Origin: Rhodoplanes tepidamans
Lineage (GTDB): Bacteria; Pseudomonadota; Alphaproteobacteria; Rhizobiales; Xanthobacteraceae
Assembly (NCBI RefSeq): GCF_030813915.1
Contig: NZ_JAUSUJ010000004.1
Coordinates: 124,001 to 188,000 of the forward strand
Reading direction: 5' to 3'
Length of the DNA stretch: 64,000 bases
Under the pieces are notes generated by a model. That model had not been told where the DNA came from. It made no database searches and saw only the letters and a list, made by a program, of their open reading frames with translations. The position numbers and the translations under genes are program-made. Positions within the stretch are counted from its first letter, which is position 1; every line of letters begins with the position of its first letter. Shown here in pieces: positions 38,200 through 47,106 of this stretch.

Positions 38200-38535
38200 C
38201 TATTGGTTCGTGGCGGGCATGCGCCATGCCGCTGAACGGTATTTTTCGGGGAGCGCGTCGGTGTCGGACGGGTCCAGGCCCAGCGCCTCGACCTCGTCGA
38301 ACCAGCGGTCGCGCTGGCTCTCCGGCAGCCTGGCGCCGCACCACGGACAGTAGGCGATGACGACGTAGGACGGCCCGCCGTCGTGGACGATCAGCCCGTA
38401 CTCGTCGAACTTGTCCGCGTAGACGATCAGCGCGTCCGGGCAGTCGAACGGATCGGCATGCTCGGCACAACTGAAATCGAGCTGATGGCGCATCTGCTCG
38501 CAGCAATGCGCGGCGCGGGCTGGCGCATCGACCAT
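38200..38535 (-). CDS. Small Cys-rich protein between ureB and ureC
   Basis: A 111-residue soluble protein of a family I associate with urease and other clusters but cannot name. It has [13 protein letters not shown] near the N-terminus, DCPD, a central Tyr-rich [18 protein letters not shown] with a CxxC knuckle, and [17 protein letters not shown] at the end. The CC, CxxC and other Cys could bind a metal such as Ni or Zn. Its ATG overlaps the ureB stop (TGATG), so it is coupled to ureB and precedes ureC by 28 bp. A role in urease maturation or nickel handling is inference. Confidence 0.7.
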   Translation of the reverse strand: MVDAPARAAHCCEQMRHQLDFSCAEHADPFDCPDALIVYADKFDEYGLIVHDGGPSYVVIAYCPWCGARLPESQRDRWFDEVEALGLDPSDTDALPEKYRSAAWRMPATNQ

Positions 38536-38840
38536 CAGAGCTTGCCCATCACGTCCTGCCGGAAGCCGTAGACGGTGCGCTTGCCGGCGAGCGGCACCAG
38601 CGTCACCTCGCGCGACTGGCCGGGCTCGAAGCGCACCGCCGTGCCGGCGGCGATGTCGAGCCGCAGGCCGCGCGCCTTGCGGCGGTCGAACTTGAGCGCC
38701 GGGTTGGTCTCGAAGAAGTGGTAGTGCGAGCCGACCTGGATCGGCCGGTCGCCCGTGTTGGTCACCGTCAGGGTCACGGCCTTGCGGCCGGCATTGAGCG
38801 TGATGTCGCCCTCGGCGGTCAGAATCTCGCCCGGGATCAT
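38535..38840 (-). CDS. ureB: Urease beta subunit
   Basis: The small beta subunit of urease, 101 residues: [20 protein letters not shown], then [37 protein letters not shown] and the closing [15 protein letters not shown]. All family landmarks are present. It lies 11 bp downstream of the FmdE-like gene and overlaps the next gene by 3 bp. Confidence 0.97.
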   Translation of the reverse strand: MIPGEILTAEGDITLNAGRKAVTLTVTNTGDRPIQVGSHYHFFETNPALKFDRRKARGLRLDIAAGTAVRFEPGQSREVTLVPLAGKRTVYGFRQDVMGKL

Positions 38841-38851
38841 GGTCGTCTCCT

Positions 38852-39424
38852 TCAGGGCTTCGGCGCCGGCGGGGCCGGCGGCAGCTCGCGCACCGTCATC
38901 ATCTCTGCCGCGGAAATCGCCATCACGGCGTCCCAGCGGCCGGCGCCGGTCGTCTCCTTGTTGATGTCGCGCAGCCGCGGCCAGATCGCCGCCGGCACGG
39001 CGTATTCCAGCGTCCGTCCGCTCGGCTTGTGGCGGATCACCACGCGGCCGAACAGGGTGTCGCCGGCCGGCGCGTCGGACACGCGCAGCGTCGCCTGGCC
39101 GGGCGAGGCCCGGGTGGCGATCATCACGCCGTCGACGATGCACGGGCACGGCGCGCCCGGGCTGGAGAAGTAGGTCACGTCGAGCTCGCGCGGCGCGGCG
39201 CCGAGCCTCCGGCGGGCGTCGTCGCCGATCCGGATGCCGGCCGCGATCAGCGAGCCGAAGCCGCCGTGCACGCGGGCCCCGAGCGACACCCACAGGTCGC
39301 GCTCGTCCGGAGGCGTCGTCTCGATCGGCCCGTCATGGGCCGCGACCGGCGCCGCGAGCGGCTCGACCGCGAGCAGCACGGCGAGCGCGCCGGCCGTCGC
39401 GAGGGCGCGGTGACGGAACGTCAT
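38852..39424 (-). CDS. Exported FmdE-like protein encoded between ureA and ureB
   Basis: A 190-residue protein with a signal peptide (1-29, ending near VAAHDG), so periplasmic. The mature part resembles the FmdE domain (named from formylmethanofuran dehydrogenase subunit E): [27 protein letters not shown] corresponds to the HGH-type opening, and [22 protein letters not shown] to the C-x-x-D region. A role for FmdE-like proteins in metal binding is known but poorly defined. It is within the ureDAB-C operon, 8 bp after ureA and 11 bp before ureB. An exported component in a cytosolic urease operon is unusual; nickel capture in the periplasm is a possible role, by inference. Confidence 0.65.
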   Translation of the reverse strand: MTFRHRALATAGALAVLLAVEPLAAPVAAHDGPIETTPPDERDLWVSLGARVHGGFGSLIAAGIRIGDDARRRLGAAPRELDVTYFSSPGAPCPCIVDGVMIATRASPGQATLRVSDAPAGDTLFGRVVIRHKPSGRTLEYAVPAAIWPRLRDINKETTGAGRWDAVMAISAAEMMTVRELPPAPPAPKP

Positions 39425-39432
39425 CGGCGGCC

Positions 39433-39735
39433 TCAGCGAATCGGGTTGTGCACGGTGACGAGCTTCGAGCCGTCCGGGAAGGTCGCCTCGACCTGGATCT
39501 CGTGGATCATCTCGGCGATGCCGTCCATCACCTGGGCCCGGGTCAGCACCGTGGCGCCGGCCGACATCAGCTCGGCGACGGTGCGGCCGTCGCGGGCGCC
39601 CTCCAGGATGAAGTCGGAGATCAGCGCCACCGCCTCCGGATGGTTGAGCTTGACGCCGCGCTCCAGCCGGCGGCGCGCCACCATGGCGGCCGTGGCGATG
39701 AGCAGCTTGTCCTTTTCACGCGGTGTGAGATGCAT
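39433..39735 (-). CDS. ureA: Urease gamma subunit
   Basis: The gamma subunit of urease, 100 residues: [52 protein letters not shown] and [21 protein letters not shown]. It is full length. It lies 18 bp after ureD. Confidence 0.98.
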   Translation of the reverse strand: MHLTPREKDKLLIATAAMVARRRLERGVKLNHPEAVALISDFILEGARDGRTVAELMSAGATVLTRAQVMDGIAEMIHEIQVEATFPDGSKLVTVHNPIR

Positions 39736-39753
39736 CGAAGGTCCGTCTCGTTT

Positions 39754-40590
39754 CTAGTTCAGCCAGAGCGGCGGCAGCGGTCCGGCGAGCGCCACCGTCA
39801 GGGCCGTGGAGAGATCGTGCCGCAGGCTCTCGCCGTCGGGGGCGCAGAATCGCACCGCCGTCATGCCGTTCCATGACGAGGCGCCGACCTCGCCGCGCAG
39901 CCCCTCGCAGGCGCGTAGCGCGGCCACGAAGGCCTCGTCGGCCGGCATCAGGAGGATGATGGCGATGGCGACGCCGCCGCCGGCCACGGCCGGCTCGCGC
40001 AGCGTCTCGGCGATGGCGCCGTCGAGCCGGATCGTCTCGGCATAGACCAGCCGGCCGGCGCGCCGCACCCGCCAGCGGTCCGAGAACCAGCCCTCGGCGA
40101 CCGTCTCGTTCATGCCGGAGCGGCCGAACACCACGGCCTCGGCGAGCAGCAGCCGGGCGTTCTCGGCGAGGTCGATGTCGATGGTGCGGGCGAGCCGCGA
40201 GCGGTCGAACAGGATCATCTCGCGCGGCATCCAGGCGAGGCTCGCGCCGCGGCCCACGGTCAGCTGCACCCGCATGCTGGCCGGCGCGCCGGGCGAGCGG
40301 TAGACCTTCTCGGCCGACGAGGTGGTGATCCGCAGCGACGCCCCGTCCTCCACCGCGATGGCGAGGTCGGCCCGGTCGCCGCCGGCGATGCCGCCGGCCG
40401 TGTTGACGATGACGGCCTCGAGGTCCGCCGACGGCCGCGCCGTGGTCGGGAAGCGGACCCGCAGCGAGCCCTCCTCGAACACGTGGGTGCGGCGGCTGAC
40501 GCCCTCGCGCAGGCCGACGCCGAGCCGGATCGTCCCCGCCGCCCGGTTGGCCGCGAAGGTCTCCTCGTGCGACAGCGGCTGCTCGCCCAC
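39754..40590 (-). CDS. ureD: Urease accessory protein UreD
   Basis: The scaffold of the urease activation complex, 278 residues. Features include FAANRAAGTIRLGVG, VIVNTAGGIAGGDRADLAI, ITTSSAEKVYRS, LAWMPREMILFDRSRLARTIDIDL and the closing LPPLWLN. No ATG is available at the N-terminus. GTG at 40590, about 4 bp after AGGGGGA, gives the normal family length; another GTG lies immediately before it. It follows urtE by 29 bp, so urt and ure genes form one transcription unit. Confidence 0.94.
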   Translation of the reverse strand: MGEQPLSHEETFAANRAAGTIRLGVGLREGVSRRTHVFEEGSLRVRFPTTARPSADLEAVIVNTAGGIAGGDRADLAIAVEDGASLRITTSSAEKVYRSPGAPASMRVQLTVGRGASLAWMPREMILFDRSRLARTIDIDLAENARLLLAEAVVFGRSGMNETVAEGWFSDRWRVRRAGRLVYAETIRLDGAIAETLREPAVAGGGVAIAIILLMPADEAFVAALRACEGLRGEVGASSWNGMTAVRFCAPDGESLRHDLSTALTVALAGPLPPLWLN

Positions 40591-40619
40591 CACTCCCCCT
40601 GCCCTCTCCGACCGACGCC

Positions 40620-41315
40620 TCAGAGCGCGAGCGCGCGGCGCAGGGCTCCCTCGTCGAGATCGGCGCGGCCGGCCGCGTAGACGACGCTGCCGCGATCCAT
40701 GACGGCGAAATGATCGCCGAGTTCGCGGGCGAAGTCGAGATACTGCTCGACCAGCACGATGGCGATGCCGCCGAGGTCGCGCAGATAGGCGATGGCGCGG
40801 CCGATGTCCTTGATGATCGACGGCTGGATGCCTTCGGTCGGCTCGTCGAGGAGGAGGAGCCGCGGCCGCATCACCATGGCGCGGCCGATGGCGAGCTGCT
40901 GCTGCTGGCCGCCCGACAGGTCGCCACCGCGCCGCCCCAGCATGTCGGCCAGCACCGGGAACAGGTTGAACACGTCCGGCGGGATCGCCCGCTCGCGCCG
41001 CGGCAGCGCCGCGTAGGCGGTCTCCAGGTTCTCCTTCACGGTGAGCAGCGGGAAGATCTCGCGCCCCTGCGGCACATAGGCGATGCCGCGCCGGGCCCGC
41101 CGGTCCGGGGCGAGGCCGGCGATGTCGGTGCCCTCCCAGACGATCGCGCCCGCACGCACCGCGTGCTGGCCGACGATGGCGCGCAGCAGGCTGGTCTTGC
41201 CCACCCCGTTCCGCCCGAGCACGCACGTCACCTTGCCGGGCTCCGCCCGAAGGCTGACGCCCCGCAGCGCCTGCGCCGCGCCGTAGTAGAGGTCGATGGA
41301 CTGGACGTTCAGCAT
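40620..41315 (-). CDS. urtE: Urea ABC transporter ATPase UrtE
   Basis: The second ATPase of the urea importer, 231 residues, of the LivF group. Walker A GRNGVGKTSL, the ABC signature LSGGQQQQLAIGRAM, Walker B LLLLDEPTEGIQP and the switch His replaced by the LivF-type VEQY. It follows urtD after a 145-bp gap that holds a family A repeat. Confidence 0.96.
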   Translation of the reverse strand: MLNVQSIDLYYGAAQALRGVSLRAEPGKVTCVLGRNGVGKTSLLRAIVGQHAVRAGAIVWEGTDIAGLAPDRRARRGIAYVPQGREIFPLLTVKENLETAYAALPRRERAIPPDVFNLFPVLADMLGRRGGDLSGGQQQQLAIGRAMVMRPRLLLLDEPTEGIQPSIIKDIGRAIAYLRDLGGIAIVLVEQYLDFARELGDHFAVMDRGSVVYAAGRADLDEGALRRALAL

Positions 41316-41327
41316 GGCACGGCTCCG

Positions 41328-41440
41328 GTCATTCCGGGGCGCCGCGCAGCGGCGAACCCGGAATCCAGCCCCAGGGCAGGCGCCGGCGCAAACCGCTGGA
41401 TTCCGGGTTCCCGCGCCGGCGGCGCGCGCCCCGGAATGAC
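41328..41440. repeat. Extragenic palindromic repeat, family A (full length), inside urt operon
   Basis: Outer arms GTCATTCCGGGGCGC and GCGCCCCGGAATGAC; inner arms AACCCGGAATCCAG and CTGGATTCCGGGTT. It lies between urtD and urtE on the same transcript, so it would form a stable mRNA hairpin. Confidence 0.85.
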
Positions 41441-41460
41441 CACCATGGCGATCCCCACCC

Positions 41461-42213
<753 letters not shown>

Positions 42214-42217
42214 CGCC

Positions 42218-43378
42218 TCACTCCGCCGCCAGCGGCTTCTGCGCCGCACCGTCCGGCGCCCCCTCGGCCGGGCCGGAAGCGTCGGGCGCGACCTCGCGCC
42301 GGCGGGCGCGCCAGTGCTGCACCGTGCCGACGATGCCGCGCGGCAGCCACAGCGTCACGCCGACGAACAGGCCGCCGAGCAGGAACAGCCAGTACGGCGC
42401 CAGCGGACCGCTGGTGAAGCTGGTCTTGGCGTAGTTGACGAGCAGCGCCCCGACCACGGCGCCGGCCAGCGTGCCGCGGCCGCCGACCGCCACCCAGATC
42501 ACCGCCTCGATGGAGTTGGCCGGTGAGAATTCCCCGGGATTGATGATGCCGACCTGCGGCACGTAGAGGGCGCCGGCGACGCCCGCCATGCAGGCCGAGA
42601 TGACGAAGGTGGCGAGCTTGTAGGACTCGACCCGGTAGCCGAGGAAGCGGGCGCGGGCCTCGGCGTCGCGGACGGCGATCAGCACCATGCCGAACTTCGA
42701 CGCCACCAGCACGCGGCACACGAGATAGCCGAGCATCAGCGCCACGCACGAGATGGCGAACAGCGCCGCCCGCGTCCCGTCCGCCTGCACGTTGAATCCC
42801 AGGATGTCCTTGAAGTCGGTGAGGCCGTTGTTGCCGCCGAAGCCGAAGTCGTTGCGGAAGAAGGCGAGCATCAGGGCGAAGGTCATCGCCTGGGTGATGA
42901 TGGAGAAGTAGACACCGGTCACCCGGCTGCGGAACGCGAACCAGCCGAACACCAGCGCCAGCAGGCCCGGCACCGCGAGGACCATCAGCATGGCATAGGG
43001 GAACGACGAAAACCCCCACCAGGCGAGCGGCAGCTCCTTCCAGTTCAGGAACACCATGAAGTCGGGCAGCAGCGGGTTGCCGTAGACGCCGCGCCCGCCG
43101 ATCTGGCGCATCAGATACATGCCCATGGCGTAGCCGCCGAGCGCGAAGAACGCCCCGTGGCCGAGCGAGAGGATGCCGCAATAGCCCCAGATCAGGTCGA
43201 TCGACAGCGCCAGCAGGGCGAAGCAGACATACTTGCCGAACAGCGACACCAGATAGGTCGGCACGTGCAGGGGCGAGCTCTCGGGCAGCGCGAGATTGAG
43301 GGCGGGAACGACGATCGCCGCGGCGGCGACCAGGCCGAGGAAGACGAGCGTGCCGCGATCGAGGGGACGGGCGGTCAT
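42218..43378 (-). CDS. urtC: Urea ABC transporter permease UrtC
   Basis: The LivM-type inner-membrane permease, 386 residues with about ten hydrophobic segments. Marked by LSIDLIWGYCGILSLGHGAFFALGGY, FSRVTGVYFSIITQAMTFALM, NNGLTDFKDILGF and the cytoplasmic loop IAVRDAEARARFLGYRVESYKL, all typical of UrtC. It is preceded by a family C repeat that separates it from urtB. Confidence 0.95.
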   Translation of the reverse strand: MTARPLDRGTLVFLGLVAAAAIVVPALNLALPESSPLHVPTYLVSLFGKYVCFALLALSIDLIWGYCGILSLGHGAFFALGGYAMGMYLMRQIGGRGVYGNPLLPDFMVFLNWKELPLAWWGFSSFPYAMLMVLAVPGLLALVFGWFAFRSRVTGVYFSIITQAMTFALMLAFFRNDFGFGGNNGLTDFKDILGFNVQADGTRAALFAISCVALMLGYLVCRVLVASKFGMVLIAVRDAEARARFLGYRVESYKLATFVISACMAGVAGALYVPQVGIINPGEFSPANSIEAVIWVAVGGRGTLAGAVVGALLVNYAKTSFTSGPLAPYWLFLLGGLFVGVTLWLPRGIVGTVQHWRARRREVAPDASGPAEGAPDGAAQKPLAAE

Positions 43379-43400
43379 GCGGGCACCGCAGCCTTGCTCC

Positions 43401-43513
43401 GCCCTCGTCCTGAGGAGGCTGCGCAGCAGCCGTCTCGAAGGGCGGGGGCGGCCCGCGAGGTGGCCTCATGGTTCGAGACGCGTTCCTGCGGAACGCTCCT
43501 CACCATGAGGGCG
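43401..43513. repeat. Extragenic repeat, family C, inside urt operon
   Basis: Contains CCTCGTCCTGAGGAGGCTGC, CCGTCTCGAAGG, GGCCTCATGGTTCGAGACGC and GCTCCTCACCATGAGG: two facing hairpin units. A related copy lies at 32.1 kb. It occupies most of the 154-bp gap between urtB and urtC. Confidence 0.75.
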
Positions 43514-43532
43514 GAAGGAAGTGCGTCCGGCC

Positions 43533-45305
43533 TCATGCCTCGATCGCCCTTCCCTTCAGCGCGAACAGGCCGCGCGGGCGGCGCTGGATGAACAGGATGA
43601 TCAGCACCAGGATGGCGATCTTGCCCAGCACGGCGCCGGCGAAGGGCTCCAGGAACTTGTTGGCGACGCCGAGCGTGAAGGCGCCGACCAGCGTGCCCCA
43701 CAGGTTCCCCACCCCGCCGAACACCACCACCATGAACGAATCGATGATGTAGCTCTGGCCGAGATTGGGCGACACGTTGTCGATCTGCGACAGCGCCACC
43801 CCGGCGATGCCGGCGATGCCGGAGCCGAGCCCGAAGGTGAGCGCGTCGATACGCGCCGTGCGGATGCCGACGCAGGCCGCCATGCCGCGGTTCTGCGTCA
43901 CGGCCCGCATCTCGAGGCCGAGCCGGGTGAAGCGCAGCATGGCGAGCAGCAGCACGAACACGGTCAGGCTGAAGCAGACGATCCACAGCCGGTTCCAGGT
44001 GATGGCGAGCTGGCCGATCTCGAAGGCGCCGCTCATCCAGGACGGGTTGCTGACCTCCTTGTTGGTCGGGCCGAATCCGGTGCGCACCGCCTGCTGGAGA
44101 ATCAGCGAGATGCCCCAGGTGGCGAGCAGCGTCTCCAGCGGGCGGCCGTAGAGGAAGCGGATGACGCTCCGCTCGATCAGGATCCCGACCAGGCCGGTGA
44201 CCACGAAGGCGAGCGGCACGGCGACGGCGAGCGACCAGTCGAGCGTCAGCGCCGCCGGCAGCGGCAGCGACATCCCGATCTCGGTCCCCGGGATCGACAG
44301 CGAGATCGCCTTCTGGCGGATCGCCTCCTGCACCACGAAGGTCGTGTAGGCGCCGAGCATCACCATCTCGCCATGCGCCATGTTGATCACGCCCATCACG
44401 CCGAACGTGATGGCGAGCCCGATGGCGGCGAGCAGCAGCACCGAGCCGAGCGACACGCCGTACCAGGCGTTCTGCACCGCCTCCCACACCTGCAGGCGGT
44501 TGCGGATCGCGCTCGCGGCGCTGTCGGCGGCGCCCTGCACGGTGGCCGGCGTGCCGGCCGGCAGGCCGGAGAGGAGCGCCAGCGCCGCCTGGTCGCCGCG
44601 CTCGCGCAGGGTGCCGACGGCCTCGATGCGGGCCGCCTCCGGCGCGTCGGGGGACGTGATCAGGATGGCGGCCCGCGCCTCGGCGAGCGCCGCCTTCACG
44701 GCCGGATCGGTCTCCTGGGCGAGCGCCGCCTCGACGGCGGCGAGCGCGGAGGCGTCGCGCGACTTGAACACGGCCTGCGCCGCGTCGAGCCGGCGGGCGG
44801 GGTCGGGAGCCCGCAGGGTCAGCGCGCCGAGCGCCGCCTCGACGGCGCGGCGCAGCCGGTTGTTGAGGCGGACGCGCTTGAGGTCGGCCGCCGCCGGGGC
44901 GGGGCTGACGACGGCCCCGGTGGCGGCGTCCTTCGGGACGCCGCCGTCGTCGATCAGCACGCGCCGCCCCGCCGGATCGGCCAGAAGCCTGCCGTCCTGC
45001 AGCGCCTTGACCACGGCGAAGGCCCGCGCATCGCCGCCGGCCCCGAGCGCCGTCACGCCGGCCTCGGTGTCCGCATAGGAATCGGCGAGGAACTTTGTCA
45101 GGGCGTCGTCGAAGGCGTCGGCGCGGGCGATCGAGGGGCCGGCGAGAAGCGAGAACAAGAGCAGGCAGGCGATCGCGAGAATCGGGCGCGCCGCAGCCCC
45201 CTCCCCACCCCTCCCCCGCGAGCGGGGGAGAGAGCCGGGTGCGGCACGGCCGTCCGTCTTACATCGGCATCGATTCGAGGCTGCGAGGAACGAGATCAAG
45301 TGCAC
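43533..45305 (-). CDS. urtB: Urea ABC transporter permease UrtB, N-terminus uncertain
   Basis: The LivH-type permease of the urea importer, with the long exported N-terminal region characteristic of UrtB. Hydrophobic stretch ILAIACLLLFSLLAGPSIARA is a signal sequence, followed by about 220 residues of helical repeats and then the permease (from about 280) with AIGLAITFGVMGVINMAHGEMVMLGA and GFGPTNKEVSNPSW. The start is unclear: the only clear start before the signal is GTG 45305, and the 5-prime end is crossed by a family B repeat encoding the odd stretch SLPRSRGRGGEG. Total length as annotated is 590 residues. Confidence 0.92.
   Translation of the reverse strand: MHLISFLAASNRCRCKTDGRAAPGSLPRSRGRGGEGAAARPILAIACLLLFSLLAGPSIARADAFDDALTKFLADSYADTEAGVTALGAGGDARAFAVVKALQDGRLLADPAGRRVLIDDGGVPKDAATGAVVSPAPAAADLKRVRLNNRLRRAVEAALGALTLRAPDPARRLDAAQAVFKSRDASALAAVEAALAQETDPAVKAALAEARAAILITSPDAPEAARIEAVGTLRERGDQAALALLSGLPAGTPATVQGAADSAASAIRNRLQVWEAVQNAWYGVSLGSVLLLAAIGLAITFGVMGVINMAHGEMVMLGAYTTFVVQEAIRQKAISLSIPGTEIGMSLPLPAALTLDWSLAVAVPLAFVVTGLVGILIERSVIRFLYGRPLETLLATWGISLILQQAVRTGFGPTNKEVSNPSWMSGAFEIGQLAITWNRLWIVCFSLTVFVLLLAMLRFTRLGLEMRAVTQNRGMAACVGIRTARIDALTFGLGSGIAGIAGVALSQIDNVSPNLGQSYIIDSFMVVVFGGVGNLWGTLVGAFTLGVANKFLEPFAGAVLGKIAILVLIILFIQRRPRGLFALKGRAIEA
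45196..45243. repeat. Family B repeat overlapping urtB 5-prime end
   Basis: CTCCCCACCCCTCCCCCGCG facing AGCGGGGGAGAGAG forms a hairpin. It lies within the annotated urtB reading frame, just before its signal peptide. Confidence 0.7.
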
Positions 45306-45323
45306 CGAGCCATCCTTCGTGGT

Positions 45324-45380
45324 CCCCTCCCCCGCTCGCGGGGGAGGGGTGTCGCCGCTCAGCGGCGACGGGAGGGGGAA
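45324..45380. repeat. Family B repeat between urtA and urtB
   Basis: Two hairpins in a row: CCCCTCCCCCGC with GGGGGAGGGG, and GTCGCCGCT with AGCGGCGAC. It sits in the 113-bp urtA-urtB gap; such hairpins downstream of a binding-protein gene often stabilise its mRNA and reduce read-through. Confidence 0.75.
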
Positions 45381-45418
45381 AGCCCCGGCTTCTGCGCGTG
45401 CCCAGCGTCAGCCTCGGC

Positions 45419-46738
45419 TCACCCGCCGCATTTCTGCGTCTTGGTGTTGTAGTTGCCGCACTTGAGCTTCACCCAGTCGGCGGTGAGGTCCTTGGAGCCG
45501 TCGAGATACTTCGACCACGCCTCGCCGGGGACGAGCCCTTCGGTCTTCCACACCACGTCGAACTGGCCGTCCTCCTTGATCTCGCCGATGAACACCGGCT
45601 TGGTGATGTGGTGGTTCGCCAGCATCTCGGAGGTGCCGCCGGTCAGGTTCGGCGCCGTGGTGCCGGGCAGCGCGTCGATCACCTTGTCGGGATCCGTGGT
45701 GCCGGCCTTCTCGACCGCCTTCACCCACATGGCGAAGCCGACCACGTGCGCCTCCATCGGGTCGTTGGAGACGCGCTTGGGGTTCTTGGTGAAGGCCTTC
45801 CACTTGTCGATGAACGCCTTGTTGGCCGGCGTGTCGATCGACTGGAAGTAGTTCCAGGCGGCCAGATGGCCGAGCAGCGGCTTGGTGTCGACGCCGGCGA
45901 GCTCCTCCTCGCCGACCGAGAACGCAACCACCGGGATGTCGGTCGCCTTGACGCCCTGGTTGCCGAGCTCCTTGTAGAACGGCACGTTGGCGTCGCCGTT
46001 GATGGTGGAGACCACGGCGGTCTTCTTGCCGGCCGAGCCGAAGCGCTTGATCTCGGCGACGCGGGTCTGCCAGTCGGAATGGCCGAACGGCGTGTAGTTG
46101 ATCGAGATGTCCTCCGGCTTGACGCCCTTGGACTTCAGATAGGCCTCGAGGATCTTGTTGGTGGTGCGCGGATAGACGTAGTCGGTGCCCTCCAGCACCC
46201 AGCGCTGCACCTTCTCCTCCTTCATCAGGTAGTCGACGGCCGGGATCGCCTGCTGGTTCGGCGCCGCGCCCGTGTAGAACACGTTGCGCTCCGACTCCTC
46301 GCCCTCGTACTGGACCGGATAGAACAGGATCGAGTTCAGCTCCTTGAACACCGGGAGCACGGACTTGCGCGACACCGAGGTCCAGCAGCCGAACACGGCC
46401 GAGACCTTGTCCTTGGTGATCAGCTCGCGCGCCTTCTCGGCGAACAGCGGCCAGTTGGAGGCGGGGTCGACCACCACGGCCTCGAGCTTCTTGCCGAGCA
46501 GGCCGCCCTTGGCGTTCTGCTCCTCGATCAGCATCAGCATGACGTCCTTCAGGGTCGTCTCGCTGATCGCCATGGTGCCGGAGAGCGAGTGCAGGATTCC
46601 GACCTTGATGGTCTCCTGCGCCTGCGCCGGCAGGGCGGCGGCGAGGCTCAGCGCGGTGCCGACGGCGGCGGCGAGCATGCGGCCGGCCAGCCGGCCGGCT
46701 CCTCTCCGAAGCGCTGTGTGCCGAAGAGCTTCGTGCAT
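45419..46738 (-). CDS. urtA: Urea ABC transporter substrate-binding protein UrtA
   Basis: The periplasmic urea receptor, 439 residues. Signal peptide to about residue 41 (ALPAQAQE). Mature family marks are IKVGILHSLSGTMAISE, VVVDPASNWPLFAEKARELI, VFGCWTSVSRKSVLPVFKELN, ILFYPVQYEGEESERNVFYTGAAPNQQ and GTDYVYPRTTN. The closing KLKCGNYNTKTQKCGG carries a Cys pair. ATG 46738 follows AAGGAG. It is the first gene of urtABCDE-ureDA...C and is preceded by a -24/-12 promoter. Confidence 0.97.
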   Translation of the reverse strand: MHEALRHTALRRGAGRLAGRMLAAAVGTALSLAAALPAQAQETIKVGILHSLSGTMAISETTLKDVMLMLIEEQNAKGGLLGKKLEAVVVDPASNWPLFAEKARELITKDKVSAVFGCWTSVSRKSVLPVFKELNSILFYPVQYEGEESERNVFYTGAAPNQQAIPAVDYLMKEEKVQRWVLEGTDYVYPRTTNKILEAYLKSKGVKPEDISINYTPFGHSDWQTRVAEIKRFGSAGKKTAVVSTINGDANVPFYKELGNQGVKATDIPVVAFSVGEEELAGVDTKPLLGHLAAWNYFQSIDTPANKAFIDKWKAFTKNPKRVSNDPMEAHVVGFAMWVKAVEKAGTTDPDKVIDALPGTTAPNLTGGTSEMLANHHITKPVFIGEIKEDGQFDVVWKTEGLVPGEAWSKYLDGSKDLTADWVKLKCGNYNTKTQKCGG

Positions 46739-46842
46739 CGTCACTCCTTGTGCGTCCTGATGCGGTCCAGAGTCGGTCGGTCCGATGGCGTCCGCCGGAA
46801 TCGGGCGGCAAAGCGCGGCCGGGCGGCCGGCGGACCGGCTTG

Positions 46843-46860
46843 CCGCAAGGAGCATGCCAA
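46843..46860 (-). promoter_or_regulatory. Sigma-54 (-24/-12) promoter of urt-ure operon
   Basis: On the minus strand TTGGCATGCTCCTTGCGG contains TGGCATG-N4-TTGC, one change from the consensus TGGCACG-N4-TTGC, with the correct 10-bp spacing between GG and GC. It lies about 107 bp before the urtA start, giving a leader of about 95 nt. No clear NtrC binding pair was found upstream. It implies RpoN/NtrC nitrogen control. Confidence 0.65.
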
Positions 46861-46952
46861 GGGGTCCGGGCGCCGGAACTAGCCAGCCGGCAAACGGAAT
46901 CGCGGAATGCGGACAATTCGGTCCGGCGCCACAACCCGCGACCGCCTGCCGC

Positions 46953-46969
46953 TTGGGCGAACTGCCCAA
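46953..46969. promoter_or_regulatory. 17-bp palindrome TTGGGC-N5-GCCCAA in urtA/puuD gap
   Basis: A perfect inverted repeat in the 368-bp divergent gap between urtA and puuD, 138 bp before the puuD start. The rest of the gap shows only the sigma-54 promoter and no gene. An operator for a purine or nitrogen regulator is possible. Confidence 0.45.
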
Positions 46970-47106
46970 TCCATGACCACGCCCAGGGAGGTGCTGACGT
47001 CTTGAACTCGGCGCCCCGCCTCTGCCATGGTGCGCCGCCCCCGACGCATGGCCCGGCCGGGCCCCCGCCGCCATGTGTCCGACACCCCCGACGCGAGGCT
47101 GAAATC

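Noticed and set aside
38852-39424. Evidence for a methanofuran-dependent C1 pathway
   Set aside because: Only an FmdE-like domain with a signal peptide is present; no other formylmethanofuran genes are in the window, and the domain name is historical.
46739-47106. NtrC binding sites upstream of the urtA sigma-54 promoter
   Set aside because: No GCAC/GTGC dyad with the expected spacing could be recognised, so none was annotated.
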